64,000 bases of DNA from Cinnamomum chago (lineage: Eukaryota > Streptophyta > Magnoliopsida > Laurales > Lauraceae): assembly GCA_038049695.1 (NCBI GenBank), contig CP142454.1:87566501-87630500 (forward strand), written 5' to 3'. Position 1 is the stretch's first letter. Every line of letters begins with the position of its first letter. The notes under the pieces were generated by a model, which had not been told where the DNA came from, did not search any database, and saw only the letters and a list, made by a program, of their open reading frames with translations. Positions 21,890 to 33,960 of this stretch are shown here, piece after piece. Position numbers and translations under genes: made by a program.

Positions 21890-23096
21890 ATCTTCATTTT
21901 TAACCACCAGTGTTTTCAATTCTTATGTATTCTAATACAAACAACCAGGTTAAGGAATCCATTTTGACATAAACACATCTCTTAGTACTCCTTGGAATTC
22001 AATTGCACACAAACATCTGGATGTACACTTATGGGGCCCACCGAATCCAGGTAGGTCTACCTAATAAACGGTCCAGGTTACAGACCATCTTCTCTTTTAT
22101 CTCGGAGATTGCTCTGGACAGATGCTTGATGCTTGTCACCCTCTTTAAAAAAAACATGGTTTTGACAGTGTAAACATGAACTTTAATTTTGCTTGTAACT
22201 CATCTATTTGTAGGGTTTTATTGCGAAAATTATACCCGCTCATTAGCATTTATCAGACCAATAAATCATGTGTGGATAAAATAATAGCCATGCATTCTCT
22301 TTGAACTATCAGGTTGGGGCAACCAATCCATTTCAAAAATCTGCCAAATATGGGTTCGACTTTAATCTACAGACAAATTTGAACCTACTCAACCTGTTGT
22401 GAGCCAATGAACTGAACTGTTTGATCGAATGTTGAATCTTTTTCTTTTCTTTTTTTATAATATGAAGTCATTAAACTTGTGGGCCGCAAATGAAAGGATT
22501 AGGGGCATGAGGTTGGGGTCAAACTTGATACTTGTAGTGGTCTCATGTAGATCTTTGCATCCCCCTAGTCCCATCCCCAAATGGGACCCACAGTTGAGCC
22601 CCACTGAAATTCTCATATAGTTCTCACCTGAATAAATCCGATATGTAATTATTTATTTATGTTAGTGGTATTTCTTATTTGTCACTGGAGTTAGCAAAAT
22701 TGATTTTTTTTTTCTCCTCACTATTTCTTTCATCCTTTCTGAACCGAAATGAAATAAGGCAAGGCAACACATAAACAAGAAGTGTAATTTGGTTGAAAGG
22801 GATCTACCTGTGTATTTTGGTTTTCCTCTTTTTATCTGTTGCCCACATTAGACTTGGCTACAGTGGGGTTGTTGCCACTCTGATCGATTTTCTTGTTATT
22901 TCACAAAACCCTGTGAGCCAATGTTGTTCCTATCTATATAAGAGTTGACACTTGTAGTAGTAGTAGAAAGATTAATGATCATGTGTTGTTTCTAAACATG
23001 CCCTGAGAAAATAAACACAAGCAGCTACTAAAAAAAGTTCAGATAATGAAAGAATGCACTCGTTAATTTCATCCAAAGAATAACCGGTCACACACA
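21890..23096. other. Intergenic DNA, no gene seen
   Basis: AT-rich with phrases such as GGGGCCCACCGAATCC that are typical of plant intergenic DNA. No coding sequence, RNA gene or clear element borders were seen. A short (GTA)n tract lies at 22954-22965. Confidence 0.5.
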
Positions 23097-23120
23097 CCTC
23101 CAAACAGGTGTGTAGTCACC

Positions 23121-23270
23121 ATATGGGGCGGCCGCCCCAGGTGAAATTTAGAAACTCTGAAAAATATGAAATGGGCCTGGGCCCAGGGATGGACCCACAT
23201 TGTTATCATATGGGCAGTCGCCCCAGGTGAAATTTAGAAATTCTCAAAAACATGTAATGGGCCCTGGCCC
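23121..23270. repeat. Two tandem units of about 74 bases near the left end of the hAT-type element
   Basis: The phrase CATATGGGNNGNCGCCCCAG followed by GTGAAATTTAGAAA and ATGGGCCYKGGCCCA occurs twice. Each unit contains the short palindromes GGGCGGCCGCCC (first copy only) and GGGCCTGGGCCC or a variant. Confidence 0.75.
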
Positions 23271-23280
23271 ATGCCCTACT

Positions 23281-24368
23281 CACTATGCCAAAAATGCAAA
23301 TTTCCGACGTGAAATGATAAGGAAGAAACGACTGCAGTGGCTGTCGTTTAGATTTTGATGGTTCTTAGCCGTTGATCATCTGTCGTTTAGATTTTGAAGG
23401 TTCTCAGCCGTTGATCATTTATCCTTAAGTGGGTCTCCCTAGTGATGGTGTAGCCGATGTTACCACGGGCCGTCGTTTACAACCCTATTTCATTTGAATA
23501 TGAAACACACAAGCCTCTCCAGCAAACAACGCCTCTTCATCTCTCTCTAAATCCCCAAAGAAAAACCCAGATCCGATCTCTCCATTCCCTTTTTATCTCA
23601 CTTTGAAGTCGGCCTATCTTTCACTCCCCAAGTGCGGTGGTTTTTCTCTCTCTAAACCCACTTATCTTCAACTGTACGATGAAGAGCGGTTTTTGAAGCA
23701 GTTTGCAAGTATGGATGGCGGTTAACGATACTAGGGTTTTGATTGGCAGTGAGCTTTTAGATCTCTCTCTCTCTCTCTCATTCTGCATCTTCTTTCGTAT
23801 TTTGGGGCTTTTTGGTTTGTCGATCTACGAAAACATCAAAATAGATCGATTCGTCTTTGCCGGAAGAGTTCTCTTGGCCTCCATTTTCATCCTCACTACG
23901 TAGCAAGAGTAAGAAACATCATCATCTCACTCTCTCAATCTCTTTAATAAAATCTTTTATTCTTTAATAAAATCTTTTCTACTACTTTCTTTTTCTTCTT
24001 TTTTTTTTTTTTTTGTCAAGTGCCTAATTTGTAGCATTTGGGCCCTTATTTTTAATCTTGCAAAACCGACAAATGCTACAGGATAAAAACAATTAGATAG
24101 GCCATAAAAGTGAAAAAAAAAACGTCCCAAAAAAGGGGAAAAAAAAGAAATATTTATAGAAACGATGGCTCATGAGCAGTCGTTTTCTATAAACTACATT
24201 CATCTAGCCGTTGGAGGTTTGAAAAGGACGACGGACATTTTTAAATTCCCCGTTGGCCGGAGCCATCGCAAAGAAATGACTGTGTTTTTTTCCGACGGCC
24301 GTAAGCCATCGTATTTGTGGATAAACCACTACTGCTAGCAGTCGTTTAAAGTCAATTTTGACATAGTG
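23281..24368. mobile_element. CACTA-type non-autonomous element, 1088 bp
   Basis: The ends are CACTATGCCAAAA and the complement of TTTTGACATAGTG (12 of 13 matching), flanked by ACT on both sides (23278-23280, 24369-24371). Subterminal copies of GTCGTTT and AGCCGTTGATCAT occur near the left, and AAACGAC-type motifs near the right. The middle (23510-23900) looks like a plant gene leader (CTCTTCATCTCTCTC, TCTCCATTCC) followed by a short open frame of 66 codons with no recognised family. Confidence 0.85.
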
Positions 24369-24371
24369 ACT

Positions 24372-24819
24372 TATCTCAAACGTACCGCCCCTCGCCCAAA
24401 AACACTCTTTCTGCCTATGATCCTTATTGGCCAAATTCATCCATTGTGTTTGGACTGCTACCATTTTCTTATAACCATCCAGTAGTTGGCCAAATATTTA
24501 GTAATTAGTGCATTTTTCTGGATATTCTCATCTGAAATGGTCCTTATTCCTCATACCTAAAGCCAAGCCCATTGGTGTTGGAAGTGGAACACCAAGACAT
24601 CGACCAATCATTGTCATCGTTCATCATCTTCACCATAGAGGGCCACACGTATACAGTAATGTTTCCATTTGACCACATCCCTTCGCATTTCTTAATTGTG
24701 TGATCGTAGAATGCCTCCATGGAATCGGTAATCCTACTCCAATAAATTACAAGAGTTTATTTTCTTCTTGTAAACAAAAGTAGATAGCAACAAAATTAGA
24801 AGATTGAGCTAAACTACTT
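24372..24819 (-). other. Unidentified segment of the hAT-type element, with short open frames on the minus strand
   Basis: The segment lies between the CACTA-type element and the L1. On the minus strand two stretches look composition-like coding: one around 24720-24590 (beginning MEAFYDHTIKKCEGMWSNGN) and another at 24204-24464 that crosses the CACTA border and is therefore artefactual at one end. No family is recognised. It may be a captured or ancestral fragment. Confidence 0.25.
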
Positions 24820-25014
24820 TTTTTTTTTGCTGTAAGGGTAAAGTATATATTAAAAAGAAGGAGGGAAGAAGAAAAAAGAATACAAAGGTCAAAGAGATTG
24901 ACCCCCAAAAGAACCAAGACAAGAAAATAAAAAAGAGGAAGATGGCAACAAGGCCAGAGCTCCATGGCCAAAGCTCCACAGGCAAAAGAACTAGAGCTTC
25001 AGAGACACAGCGAA

Positions 25015-28000
25015 TTACACGATAGTGACTATACTCATGGAGACAAAGAGAGCACTGAGATGGTAAATGACAAAAGGAGAAGATATCTGCTTCAAGGAGA
25101 AAGAGATAGCTTCTGTGAGGAGAGCTTGGATGGAGTGGAGAGAGGGCCTATGATTGTCAAAGATTGCCTCATTTCGAGCCTTCCAAAGGTGATAGAGAAC
25201 GGTAATGAAGATGGCTGCCATGAATTTGGAACCTTTGGCGTCACTGTCCTTGGAGAGGGTCTTCCAAATAGAAGAGGCAGAGAAGATAAACAGAGGAGGA
25301 GCCCCTGCAGCTTGAAGGAGCCAAGACCATGTGGCTATTGCTAGATCACAGGAGAAGAAGAGATGACCCACTGAGTCTTCTGCAGCACTGCAAAAGATGC
25401 ATCTAGATGCAAGGGAGAAACCCAAACGCTTCAGCCAAGATTCAGTGGGGATTTTGTTGTGCATCAAACGCCATCCAAAGCAGTTAACTATGTGGGGAGA
25501 GATGTTGTTCCATATCAGCTTGGGCCAGGGGAGAGGCTGAGCTCTGTGCCTGATTGTTTGCCACGCTGAACTCATGGAGAGCTTACCATCTGGGGAGCCT
25601 CTCCAGCTGAGGGTATCACTGATGGCCAGGCTGGGAGTGAGATCCTTAAGGAGATGGAGAAGGTGCTGATGAACCATTGTTGGCAGGAACTCCGGAGTGA
25701 CCCAGGTACCAGCTTGGAAGAGGGTCGTTAGTCCCTCGGAAATTGAAACCCAGGGAAACAAGTAGATATAGGATCTCCTGCAGTCCATAAGTCGTGCCAA
25801 ACATTGATACCCTGACCATTGCCAAAAATCCCTAACCATTGCCAAAAATCCAGGAGCTACCTTGGTGGATGAAAGACGCCAAACGACGAATTTTCTTCCA
25901 AATGCACGAGCCATAGATGGAATTGTCCGAGCTCCAAATGGGACGAAATTTAAAGTAACGGTTCTTAAACCAGATGGACCAAAGAGACTTTGAAGTTGCA
26001 GCTTGCCAACCAAGCTTAATAAAAGAAGTTGTGTTCACTTCTGCTATTTTTCTTATACCCAGGCCACCTTCGGCCTTAGGAAGAGTAACTATTGCCCAGC
26101 TGACAAAGTTAAGCTTGTGTTTGAGAGCATTACCTGACCAGAGGAATTGCCTCATGAGTCCCTCAATCTCCTTGCAAATAGAAGCAGGCAGGGGGAGAGT
26201 GGCTGCAAGGTGAATTGGGAGGCTAGAAATGACATGTTTGATGAGAGTAAAACGGCCTGCAAAAGACAAAGTTTTGGCCTTCCAAGCAGAGAGCTTGGCC
26301 TGAACGGCATCCAGCAAAGGGAGAAAGTGGTTCCTTTTAGGGGACCCAAAGCAAATCGGGGAACCCAGGTATTTGAGGTGAGATGTTACTTCTTGGATGC
26401 CTAGAATGGAGCTGATTCTTCTCTTCCTTCTCGAGCTGCATTTGCCAAGGAACAGTTGACTCTTCTGGAGGTTGAAGAATTGGCCTGATGTAGACTGATA
26501 GATCTCCAGGAGGTCTTGAAGAATAAGAACACTAGAGGCTGCCCCTTTCATGAATAAGAGGATGTCATCAGCATATAATAAGTGGCAGGGGGTGGCAGAG
26601 ACCTTAGACAGAGGGAAGAGAAGGCCTTGATTTTGGAGGTTAGTCAAATGAAGACTCAAGATTTCTTCTGCTAGAATGAAAAGATAAGGGGACAGGGGGT
26701 CACCCTGTCTGAGGCCATAGGAGGAACTAAAAAAACCATGGGTCATTCTGTTAAGAAGCACAGAGCCTTTAGAAGTGCAAATGCACTCTTTTATCAGGGA
26801 GATCCACGCATCAGAGAAATTAAAGAACTGAAGAGCTGTAAAAAGAAATGACCAGTTCAACTTATCAAAGGCTTTTGAGATGTCAAACTTTAGGCAGAAG
26901 GAGCCCCTGTTAAACTTGGAATTCAGTTTCTGGTAGAGTTCAAAAGCCAAGGCCGAGTGGTGCTGTATGTTTCTGCCTTTGATGAAAGCAGCTTGGTGGG
27001 GAGAAATCAGCTTAGGAATAATAGACGAGAGCCTGGTGGAGAGAATTTTGGAGAGGATTTTGTAAGAGAAATTCAACAAGCTTATTGGTCTGAAGTCTGT
27101 TAAGGATTTGGGAGATTTAGACTTAGGAATTAAGGCTAGGAAGAAGGTGTTGGAAGCTCTGTGTATCCTTCTGGATAGGAAGAAGTGCTACACAGCAGAA
27201 GAAACAGTTTGGCCTATGATACTCCAAGATGCAGTGAAGAAGGCTCCATTAAAACCATCCGGGCCAGGGGAGCTGTTCTTATTGAGGGAGAAGACAGCAA
27301 CTTTTATCTCTTCTGAAGAGGGGACAGAAGTGAGGAAAGAGTTCTCTGAGGCTGAAACCTTTGGGCTGTTAATTTGGAAAAAGGAGGGGATGGCTTGGCT
27401 TGCTTGGGACTTGAAGAGATTGGAGAAGTAGTCGACTGCATGGGTTTGGATGATATCTTGATCCTCTGTAATAGAGCCATTAATGGAAATTTGGTGAATG
27501 GAGTTGAAAGAGCTCCTGGCCTTAGCTGATAAGTGAAAGAACTTGGTATTCTGGTCGCCCTCTTTCAGCCAATTAATTCTGGATCTTTGTTTCCAGTGAA
27601 TTTCTTGGGCAGAGAGGGCTTCATGAAGCTCTGTTTTGGCTGACTAGAGGGCTGCTCTGGAGAGGTCCGAGGGGGCTGAGTCATGGAGCAGTTGGCGATC
27701 AAGGACTTTGTCCTCTGCAGCTTTGATATTCTGGGTGAGGTGGCCATAAGTAGACTTACTCCAAAGTCTTAGGGACTGTTTGAGGGCTTTGAGTTTTTTG
27801 GCTAGAGTGAATTGAGGATCACCTACTATAGGTAAGTCCCAGCTGGATTTGACTGTATCAAGGAAGGAAGGGTGGAGCAGCCATTTCTTTTCAAATTTGA
27901 AAGGAGTGTTAGAGAGGGGAGCCTGGGTGTGGTGGGTAAGGAGGATCGGGTTGTGGTCAGAAGAAATTCTGGGGAGGTGGTTGATTATAGGGTCACGGAA

Positions 28001-29109
28001 ATGGCTAAGCCAGGTAGAATTGACAAGCGCTCTGTCAAGCCTAGTAGCCACATAGGAGGAGCCTTGTCTATTGTTAGACCAGGTGAACCTATTTCCAACG
28101 AATTTGGTATCGTGGAGGCCTGCTTGCAGTACATCAGATTGGAAAGCTTTAAGGGAAGAGGCAGTAGGGTGACAGATGCTGAGCTTGTCAGCATGGTTGG
28201 GGGTTGCATTGAAGTCTCCAATAAAGCACCAGGGCAGAGTGGAAGAGGAGGAATCAATGAGGACTGCCCAGAGGTCCTTTCTAAGAGAGGGGTTAGTGGA
28301 ACCGTAAACACCAGTGATGACAGTAGGGAAACCTGAGGAGCTACTGTGGAGGAACATGGAAAGATGCTGAGAAGAGAAATCTTTCACTGAGATGGAGAGG
28401 TGGTGTGTGGATTTTGAAAGGCACCAGAGATTTGAAGATGTGGGGGAAGCTGAGGGACCATTAGAGTGGAGGGTGTCAAAACCAAACCTGTTCCAGCTAA
28501 GGCCATTGGTTCAGAAATGAAAATGATGTCGGGAGAGTGTTCGCGAATCATATTAGCCAAAGCACGTTGTGTGGGACGGTTAGCAATGCCCCTACAATTC
28601 CAATAGAAGACTTTTAACATGGGGAAGAATTTGGGGGGGGTGTTCTTGCCTCTAGATCTCCTTGTGATCGGGCCAGAAGAGGTAACAGGGACAGAAGAAG
28701 GTTTCTCTTTTCTGTGTTTACCTCTGGTATTAGTGGTGGGAGGAGGGTAGGCTACTGTGGAATCCAAGGGGGGGTTATGGGAGATAGTATGAAAGCTGGG
28801 AGGATCAAGAGCATCTGAGCTAGAGCAGAGGGAACTTGGATCATCTAGGGGTTGAGCTGGGGGGAAGGTTGGAACTGAAGGTTCAGGGGGGGACTCAAAG
28901 CTTGGGGGCAGTTCTGTGGAGGAGTTGCCTTCAGAGAAAGCTTGGAGGTTGCGGCCATATATTGAGGGGTTATCTACTGGGTCTAGGAAGGAGCAGTGGT
29001 CTATGATAGAAAAAGGATTAGAGAGATCAGTGGATGGTGTTGGTATTTTCTGGAGAATGGCTGTTACAACATCATAGGGGAGGTCATTAATGGAGGGGGG
29101 GTTGGCCAT
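25015..29109 (-). CDS. L1 ORF2 (endonuclease, reverse transcriptase, zf-RVT), interrupted
   Basis: From ATG 29109 comes an N-terminal extension, then the AP-type endonuclease (VFYWNCRGIANRPTQ, later GDFNATPNHADKL and SDHNPIL). Next is the reverse transcriptase (SSPGPDGFNGAFF, FRPISLLNFSYKILSKIL, GLRQGDPLSPYLFILAEE, YADDILLFMK), and finally the zf-RVT region (about 25330-25560, WKLIWNN-like and FFSCDLAIATW). Frame changes lie near 28385 and between 25830 and 26010, with stops near 27645 and 27200, so about four lesions. A 19-base tandem duplication (CCATTGCCAAAAATCC repeated at about 25817 and 25837) coincides with the second frame change. The enzyme would nick target DNA and copy the RNA in place. 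Confidence 0.85.
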
Positions 29110-29183
29110 CTGAATGGTATCCTTTTGGCTCAGAACAGAGGATGGGTTGGGGGGTGGAAGACTCTGGCTAATGGTGGATTTGG

Positions 29184-30590
29184 CTAGGGGACAAGGGGGG
29201 CGGAGGAAAGACTAGGGGCAGGGGAGGGAGGGAAGGAGAGTGAGACCACAGGAGGAGGAGGGCCAGCGAGAATTGCACTAGGGACAGGGGCTACTGTCTG
29301 GCAATCTGTGTTAGAGATTAAATCTCTAGAGGAGTCCAGGGGGACTAAATGAGGGGTTGGGGGACAAAAGGAAAAGGTAGAAGGACTGAGATTAAGAGAA
29401 GAGGGGGCAAGGAGCTGTGAACTGGTTTTGGAGGAAACTATATCTGAGGAGGAAGGGATTCTAGCAGAGGTTTTCCTGGAGAGGGGACAAGTAGCCTGGC
29501 TGTGGCCTGGGGAGAGGCATAAGGAACAAGGGCAATGTTCATAGTCCACTGTAATTTCCTGTTCCCCTTCCCCTTGGAAGTTAACCAAGATGGAGGGGGG
29601 CTTAGGTTTAGAGAGATCTATGTTAACTAGAACTCTGGCAAATGAGAGAATACGCTGAGCCATTGTATAGTTGTCAAGCTTAATAGGCTGCCCTATGGAG
29701 TTGGCTAGGGAGAGGATGATGTTTTGACTCCAGCAGTGGTAAGGCAACCCAGACAGTCTAATCTAGACTGGGGCTATGGAAGGCCAGACTGTTTCATCTT
29801 GCCCAGGAGACCAAGGTAAGAAGAAGACTTTTTTCTTATCTATTGAAAGGGGAGAGAGGCTGAGGATGGTGGCTTTGTCAGCTGGGGAGTTGAACCGAAA
29901 GATAAAGTAGCCTTTGTTGGTGAGGGAGACCATACAGGGTCTGGATAGAGACCAGAGCTTGGCTTTTTCTTCCATCCATTCAAGAGAGGGGCGTCTACCA
30001 ACAAATCTACCAATAACAGCAAAAGAGAAAGACTCTTTGCTAGAGTTAAGCATAGAAAGAGGAATGGTTAGAGATGGCTTACCATTGTTCCACGTTGGAA
30101 CAGGGAGAGACGCAGGGGGGCAGGGAAGAAAGGGGATTTGAGGCGCAGAGAAAAGATTTGCAAACGATTGTTGGAGAGGAGGGTGGGGAGCGATGACTGG
30201 AGCGCAAATCTGGGACACGAGCCTAGCAGAGTTGGCTACTGGGGCTGAAGAAACTGGCTTTGTAGAAGGGAAGGCAGAAGGAGTCAGAGGGGAGATTTGG
30301 GTAGGGAGAGGAGGAAAATTGTGAGGCTGAAAGGAGAGCGATTGAAAACAAGTAGGCTGAGGCTGAACAGAGGAGGGGGAGGGGAGGAGGGGATGGAGGG
30401 CTGGCAGAGCCAGAGGGGCAGAAGGCTGAGGCTGAACAATGGAGGGGGAGGGGAGGAGGGGATGGAGAGCTGGCAGAACCAGAGGCTGGGCAGGGATGGC
30501 AGTCGGAGGTGGAAGGAAGGGCAGTGGTTGGCCTGTGGAGTTGGTCGGGGAAAGTTGGTGGGTTTGGGCGGGAAGGGGAGACAAGGACAT
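29184..30590 (-). CDS. L1 ORF1 (DUF4283 plus CCHC zinc knuckle)
   Basis: Starting at ATG 30590 (MSLSPLPAQ), the N-terminal third is Pro/Ser/Gln-rich. A DUF4283-type domain follows (around FAVIGRFVGRRPSLEWMEEK, GYFIFRFNSPADKATIL and LPWSPGQ), then a CCHC knuckle CSLCLSPGHSQATC and a Pro/Ser-rich tail. In plant L1s this protein coats the element RNA. About 469 codons. One in-frame TAG at 29763-29765 stands where family members normally have tryptophan before RLSGLPYHCW, so the copy cannot make full-length ORF1p without suppression. Two near-identical LPALHPLLPSPS units mark a duplication in the proline-rich part. Confidence 0.85.
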
Positions 30591-31044
30591 ATTTTTCAAA
30601 AAAGAGTTTGGATGATTGAGCTAAACTACTTATTTCTTCTTCTTTTGAAAAAATTTTCTTGGACTATAATATATATGATGTTTATGATTATGGTGACAAT
30701 ATTCATTTAAAAGTAAAAGTGCTCTCATTTGGATTGATATGATAGAAAAACCATGAGGAGGTTAAGGAAAAGATAAATAGGTACTAATTTTCATATGATA
30801 ATAATTATTACTTCTCTAGAGTTCTTTTAGAGTTTCTTTATTAATGTTGTAGAACGGTTGCTAATTGATGTGCTAATTTGTTAAGGAGTTGGGATTTGGG
30901 TGTTTGGTTTAGAAGCTTATTTATGAATTAGGTGTTAGTAGTAGGATTCCTTACAAAAAGAAAAAAAAAAATGTTGAAAATCATGTCCTCTAACCTATGT
31001 TGCACCACCTAAACAAAAATTTTGGGTCCGCCACTGCCTCCAAA

Positions 31045-31571
31045 TACAAGAATTACATAATCAACATCAAGTGAATGCACTATCTCATGAGTCATATGCC
31101 TCATCTTTATAAGATGACCTTACAGGCCAAACATTATCAAAGTGTAGTATTCCAAGTGTCATCATCTACAATCACAGTTGTGTTTCCCAAGGCAGTGATT
31201 TTGTAGCCATAATCCCCCCAAGACATAACCTTTGCATCAGGAGTACTCTGGGAAGCCAAAAAAATGCTTCACAATATATAATCATCAGAGATGATCCCAG
31301 CCACCATGGGCACCACTTGCAGGCAAGACAATGGAGGGAGAAGAATATGCTTCAGACGTGACTCAGGTGCAATGTGTAGCATATCCACTTAGCAAACAAA
31401 CGGCGCCCGTGCTCTTCTACCTGGTTGGTTCCCTTTGTCTTTTGGAGCTTTTTAGTGCTCTTTTATATTCATGTGGGTATTTTGTTTTTGAGGTTCTTCT
31501 AATAAAATTAGATGGTATTGACCATATAAAAAGAAATGCCCCAAAAAAAAAAAAAGCGCTACATTGATCAA
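31045..31571. other. Intergenic DNA, no gene seen
   Basis: AT-rich. Short open frames have no recognised family, and no element borders were found apart from the neighbouring ones. Confidence 0.4.
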
Positions 31572-31723
31572 TGTAGGATCTTACACCCCATTGATCTACC
31601 ATTTATCCCAAAATCAATTAGTGAAAGAAAACGGCACAACAATAGTTTTATAGTGAGGGCGAGGGCGAGGGCTCGACCAAAATTATGAACGCTCAAAAGC
31701 GGGGGTGAATGTTGACCTCAACA
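31572..31723 (-). mobile_element. Solo LTR copy of the TRIM family found at 45733-46083
   Basis: It runs from TGTAGGATCTTACACC to GTTGACCTCAACA (plus strand) and matches the TRIM terminal repeat along its length. This is a fossil; no internal region adjoins it. Confidence 0.75.
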
Positions 31724-33690
31724 ATTGAGAATGAGCATTGCTCATTACTGTTAAACTCCTAGGATTAATATATGCCAAACACGAGCAATGTCAAAGATTG
31801 AATGCTTGTTCCATAATACTGACTTAACTAAGCTCATTTTGTGTGGTATCCAAACATATAATTTGTTGCGGGATTCAATTCAATTGAATTCCATGAATTG
31901 GTAAATTCAGCGTGCAAATAATCGGAGCCTTTTCACCAAGCAGTTGTAAATCACCCTAGTTCACTGTTCCTACTGTTGTGATCCGAAGAAGTCCATTAAC
32001 AGTTAGAAGCAAACAACTATTGGTGAAAGGATGAGCGGAATAGAGAAGAATTGAGAAATATATGATTTTAGCATATTTACTCGTGAGCACATGATTATAG
32101 TCACAAATAAAACATAAAGAAGCAAAACAAATCATTTTTTTTATGTTATAAAATGGGGATTAGTGCAAAAAAATTTGAAATGGTAATGTTGATGGTACTT
32201 TTGGGGCATGTAATTACTATAGAAAACCCTTTATTTATAGCCACATGAAAGTATATTTAGTCAATAGTTTAAATGGTGTCAATGCATATAGTAGTGGGCT
32301 CATTGTGAATTTGGAATGCACCATGTTTTGGACTTTTGAATACTTGTCATTCGCTGTTTACTTGAATTCCCCAAATTGTGTTGCCATAACGAAACCTCAG
32401 GGCTGGAAGATGTAAAATGGCTAAAATAAATTATGAGATGCTTCAAAGTTTGGAATTTTGTAAGTCTTATTAGAGTATTTGGATGATTTTTTTTTTCAAG
32501 ATTTCCACATTTTGGCATTCATTATAGGAAGCTCTGCTCTCTTTTCGAATTATTAGAACTTTATGCCTGATTAGTGGAATTCTAAAAATTAAACAATTGG
32601 AATAACATTTTTAATCTTCCAGATTCTCTAAATTATAGGTTTAGATTTTAGAGGGAATCTTCAACACCAAGGGGTATCCACAAAGGGCCACAGTTAAAAA
32701 CAGAACTGCTGTTTTGGCTATACTATTCCACAATTTGTTTGTAGTTTTTTTTTTTTTTTTTTTTTTCTTTTAAGCAGGATACATTGGCTCTGCTTGTTAA
32801 GACTAATTAATGCAGGCCCTAAGGTTAGGGCTTGTGTAGATGCCGAAGCACGTCTCCCCAGAGATTTCTAACACGAGGGACAACCTCTCCAAGGGAAAAC
32901 CTCAATTTTATTCAACTCTAAATCAGTGATTATCATCTCTACAATGTAATATAAATAGGCAAAGTAAACTTAGGGCCTAAGAAAACCTAATCTAACAATA
33001 GAAACTATCATAATCAAACTAGGAAACTAAATAAATTAGACTGTTAATCCTAATTACAATAAAATTAGTAAGCTACTAAAAAAATAAATATTCTAAAATT
33101 ATGTTGGGTGGAACCTAGTAGAATTATAGTAGCCCGTTCTACATCACTAATGGTTTGGATTTAATATCATCTTGGGCTCGGAGACCACACTACCAACCTT
33201 GAGTCGAGTCCAATCAAAGTGAGTCTCTTAGTAACAACTGAATGCAATGCATGCACCCATCACTACTTTCACCAGAACCCTGCGAGCCGATATTGTTACT
33301 ATAAGTCCTGACATCAGGCTATAGTATCTTGCAGTAAAATGATTACGTGATGGAGCTTTACAAACTACAATCGATCCTATCTATTAAAAATTCAAGCTAC
33401 TCTGGATAAACTCCCTCCCCGTATAGAGGCTATCCACACGAGTCAGGGAGGGGGGTTTGGTTTTTTTTCCACTCACTTCAGCTCTGGAAGTACTGACATG
33501 TGAAAACTGTGATTTAAATCAGCGTGGGAGTGTGATATGTATGTGCGGCGGGTTGGTCATGAAAAGGTGGCCTCGTTTGTCTAAAATGAAATCACGAGCA
33601 TACAGGCTACAGCTCCCATGAGATCACCAGCAGAATTCATGCTATAATAAAATGCAGTAGACTTATGCAGCTTTCCCAAGAAACCAGTTT
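31724..33690. other. Intergenic DNA with an LTR-like fragment near 32810-33140
   Basis: It holds mostly AT-rich sequence without genes and a 21-base T-run at 32746-32766. The part from about 32815 to 33140 (GGGCTTGTGTAGATGCCG... ACAATGTAATATAAATAGGC...) resembles the style of a reverse-oriented short plant LTR with a TATA-like motif, but borders were not found. Confidence 0.35.
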
Positions 33691-33694
33691 CTTG

Positions 33695-33960
33695 TTTAGG
33701 GCAAGGCTTCGGTGCAGGGGCGTTGTAGGTTAATAACATGCATCTTCTCCCTCCCCGTATTAAGTCATGCCACCTAGCAATCTGGATGTTGCAAATTCAC
33801 ATGGATTTCCAGCCTATTGAAGGCTTCCTACCAAAATAACTTTTTCCGAAATTACTGTTCATATTTGTATGGCTTGTCCGGAAGAAGGGAGTTCAGTTGA
33901 ACATGGCAAATGGAAATGGGACCCATTTTTCTCATGAACTAGCTTATTAAAAATGGCAAG
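33695..33960. repeat. Left arm of a distant inverted repeat
   Basis: GGCAAGGCTTCGGTGCAG, GCATCTTCTCCCTC, GGAAGAAGGGAGTTCAGT and CATTTTTCTCATGAACTAGC in this order reappear inverted at 36487-36668. The left arm contains about 75 extra bases in the middle (33800-33880). Confidence 0.85.

Larger units (their letters stand above)
24820..30613 (-). mobile_element. Nearly full-length L1 LINE, 5.8 kb, minus strand
   Basis: The exact 18-bp target duplication GATTGAGCTAAACTACTT flanks it (24802-24819 and 30614-30631), with the poly(A) tail seen as a T-run at 24820-24829. ORF1 (29184-30590) and ORF2 (25015-29109) are both present and mostly open, with about five disruptions in total. The leader before ORF1 is only about 23 bases, so the extreme 5' end may be missing. 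The perfect duplication and good frames indicate a relatively recent insertion into the hAT-type element. It is in the same broad L1 clade as the older copy at 1659-11300 but a different subfamily. Confidence 0.95.
23105..31036. mobile_element. Non-autonomous hAT-type element split by a CACTA-type element and an L1
   Basis: An exact 8-bp duplication CCTCCAAA flanks it (23097-23104 and 31037-31044). The right end, read inward, is CAGTGGCGGACCCAAAATTT, the same terminus as the intact hAT MITE at 43740-43926. The left end starts CAGGTG and is followed by the GCGGCCGCCCC phrase that also appears in that MITE. Subtracting the two inserts leaves about 1.03 kb. The left terminus is a poor inverted match, so confidence rests on the duplication and the shared right end. 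Confidence 0.65.

Noticed and set aside
25974-30710. Plus-strand open frames of 75-154 codons
   Set aside because: Antisense to the L1 ORFs; codon composition follows the minus-strand frames.
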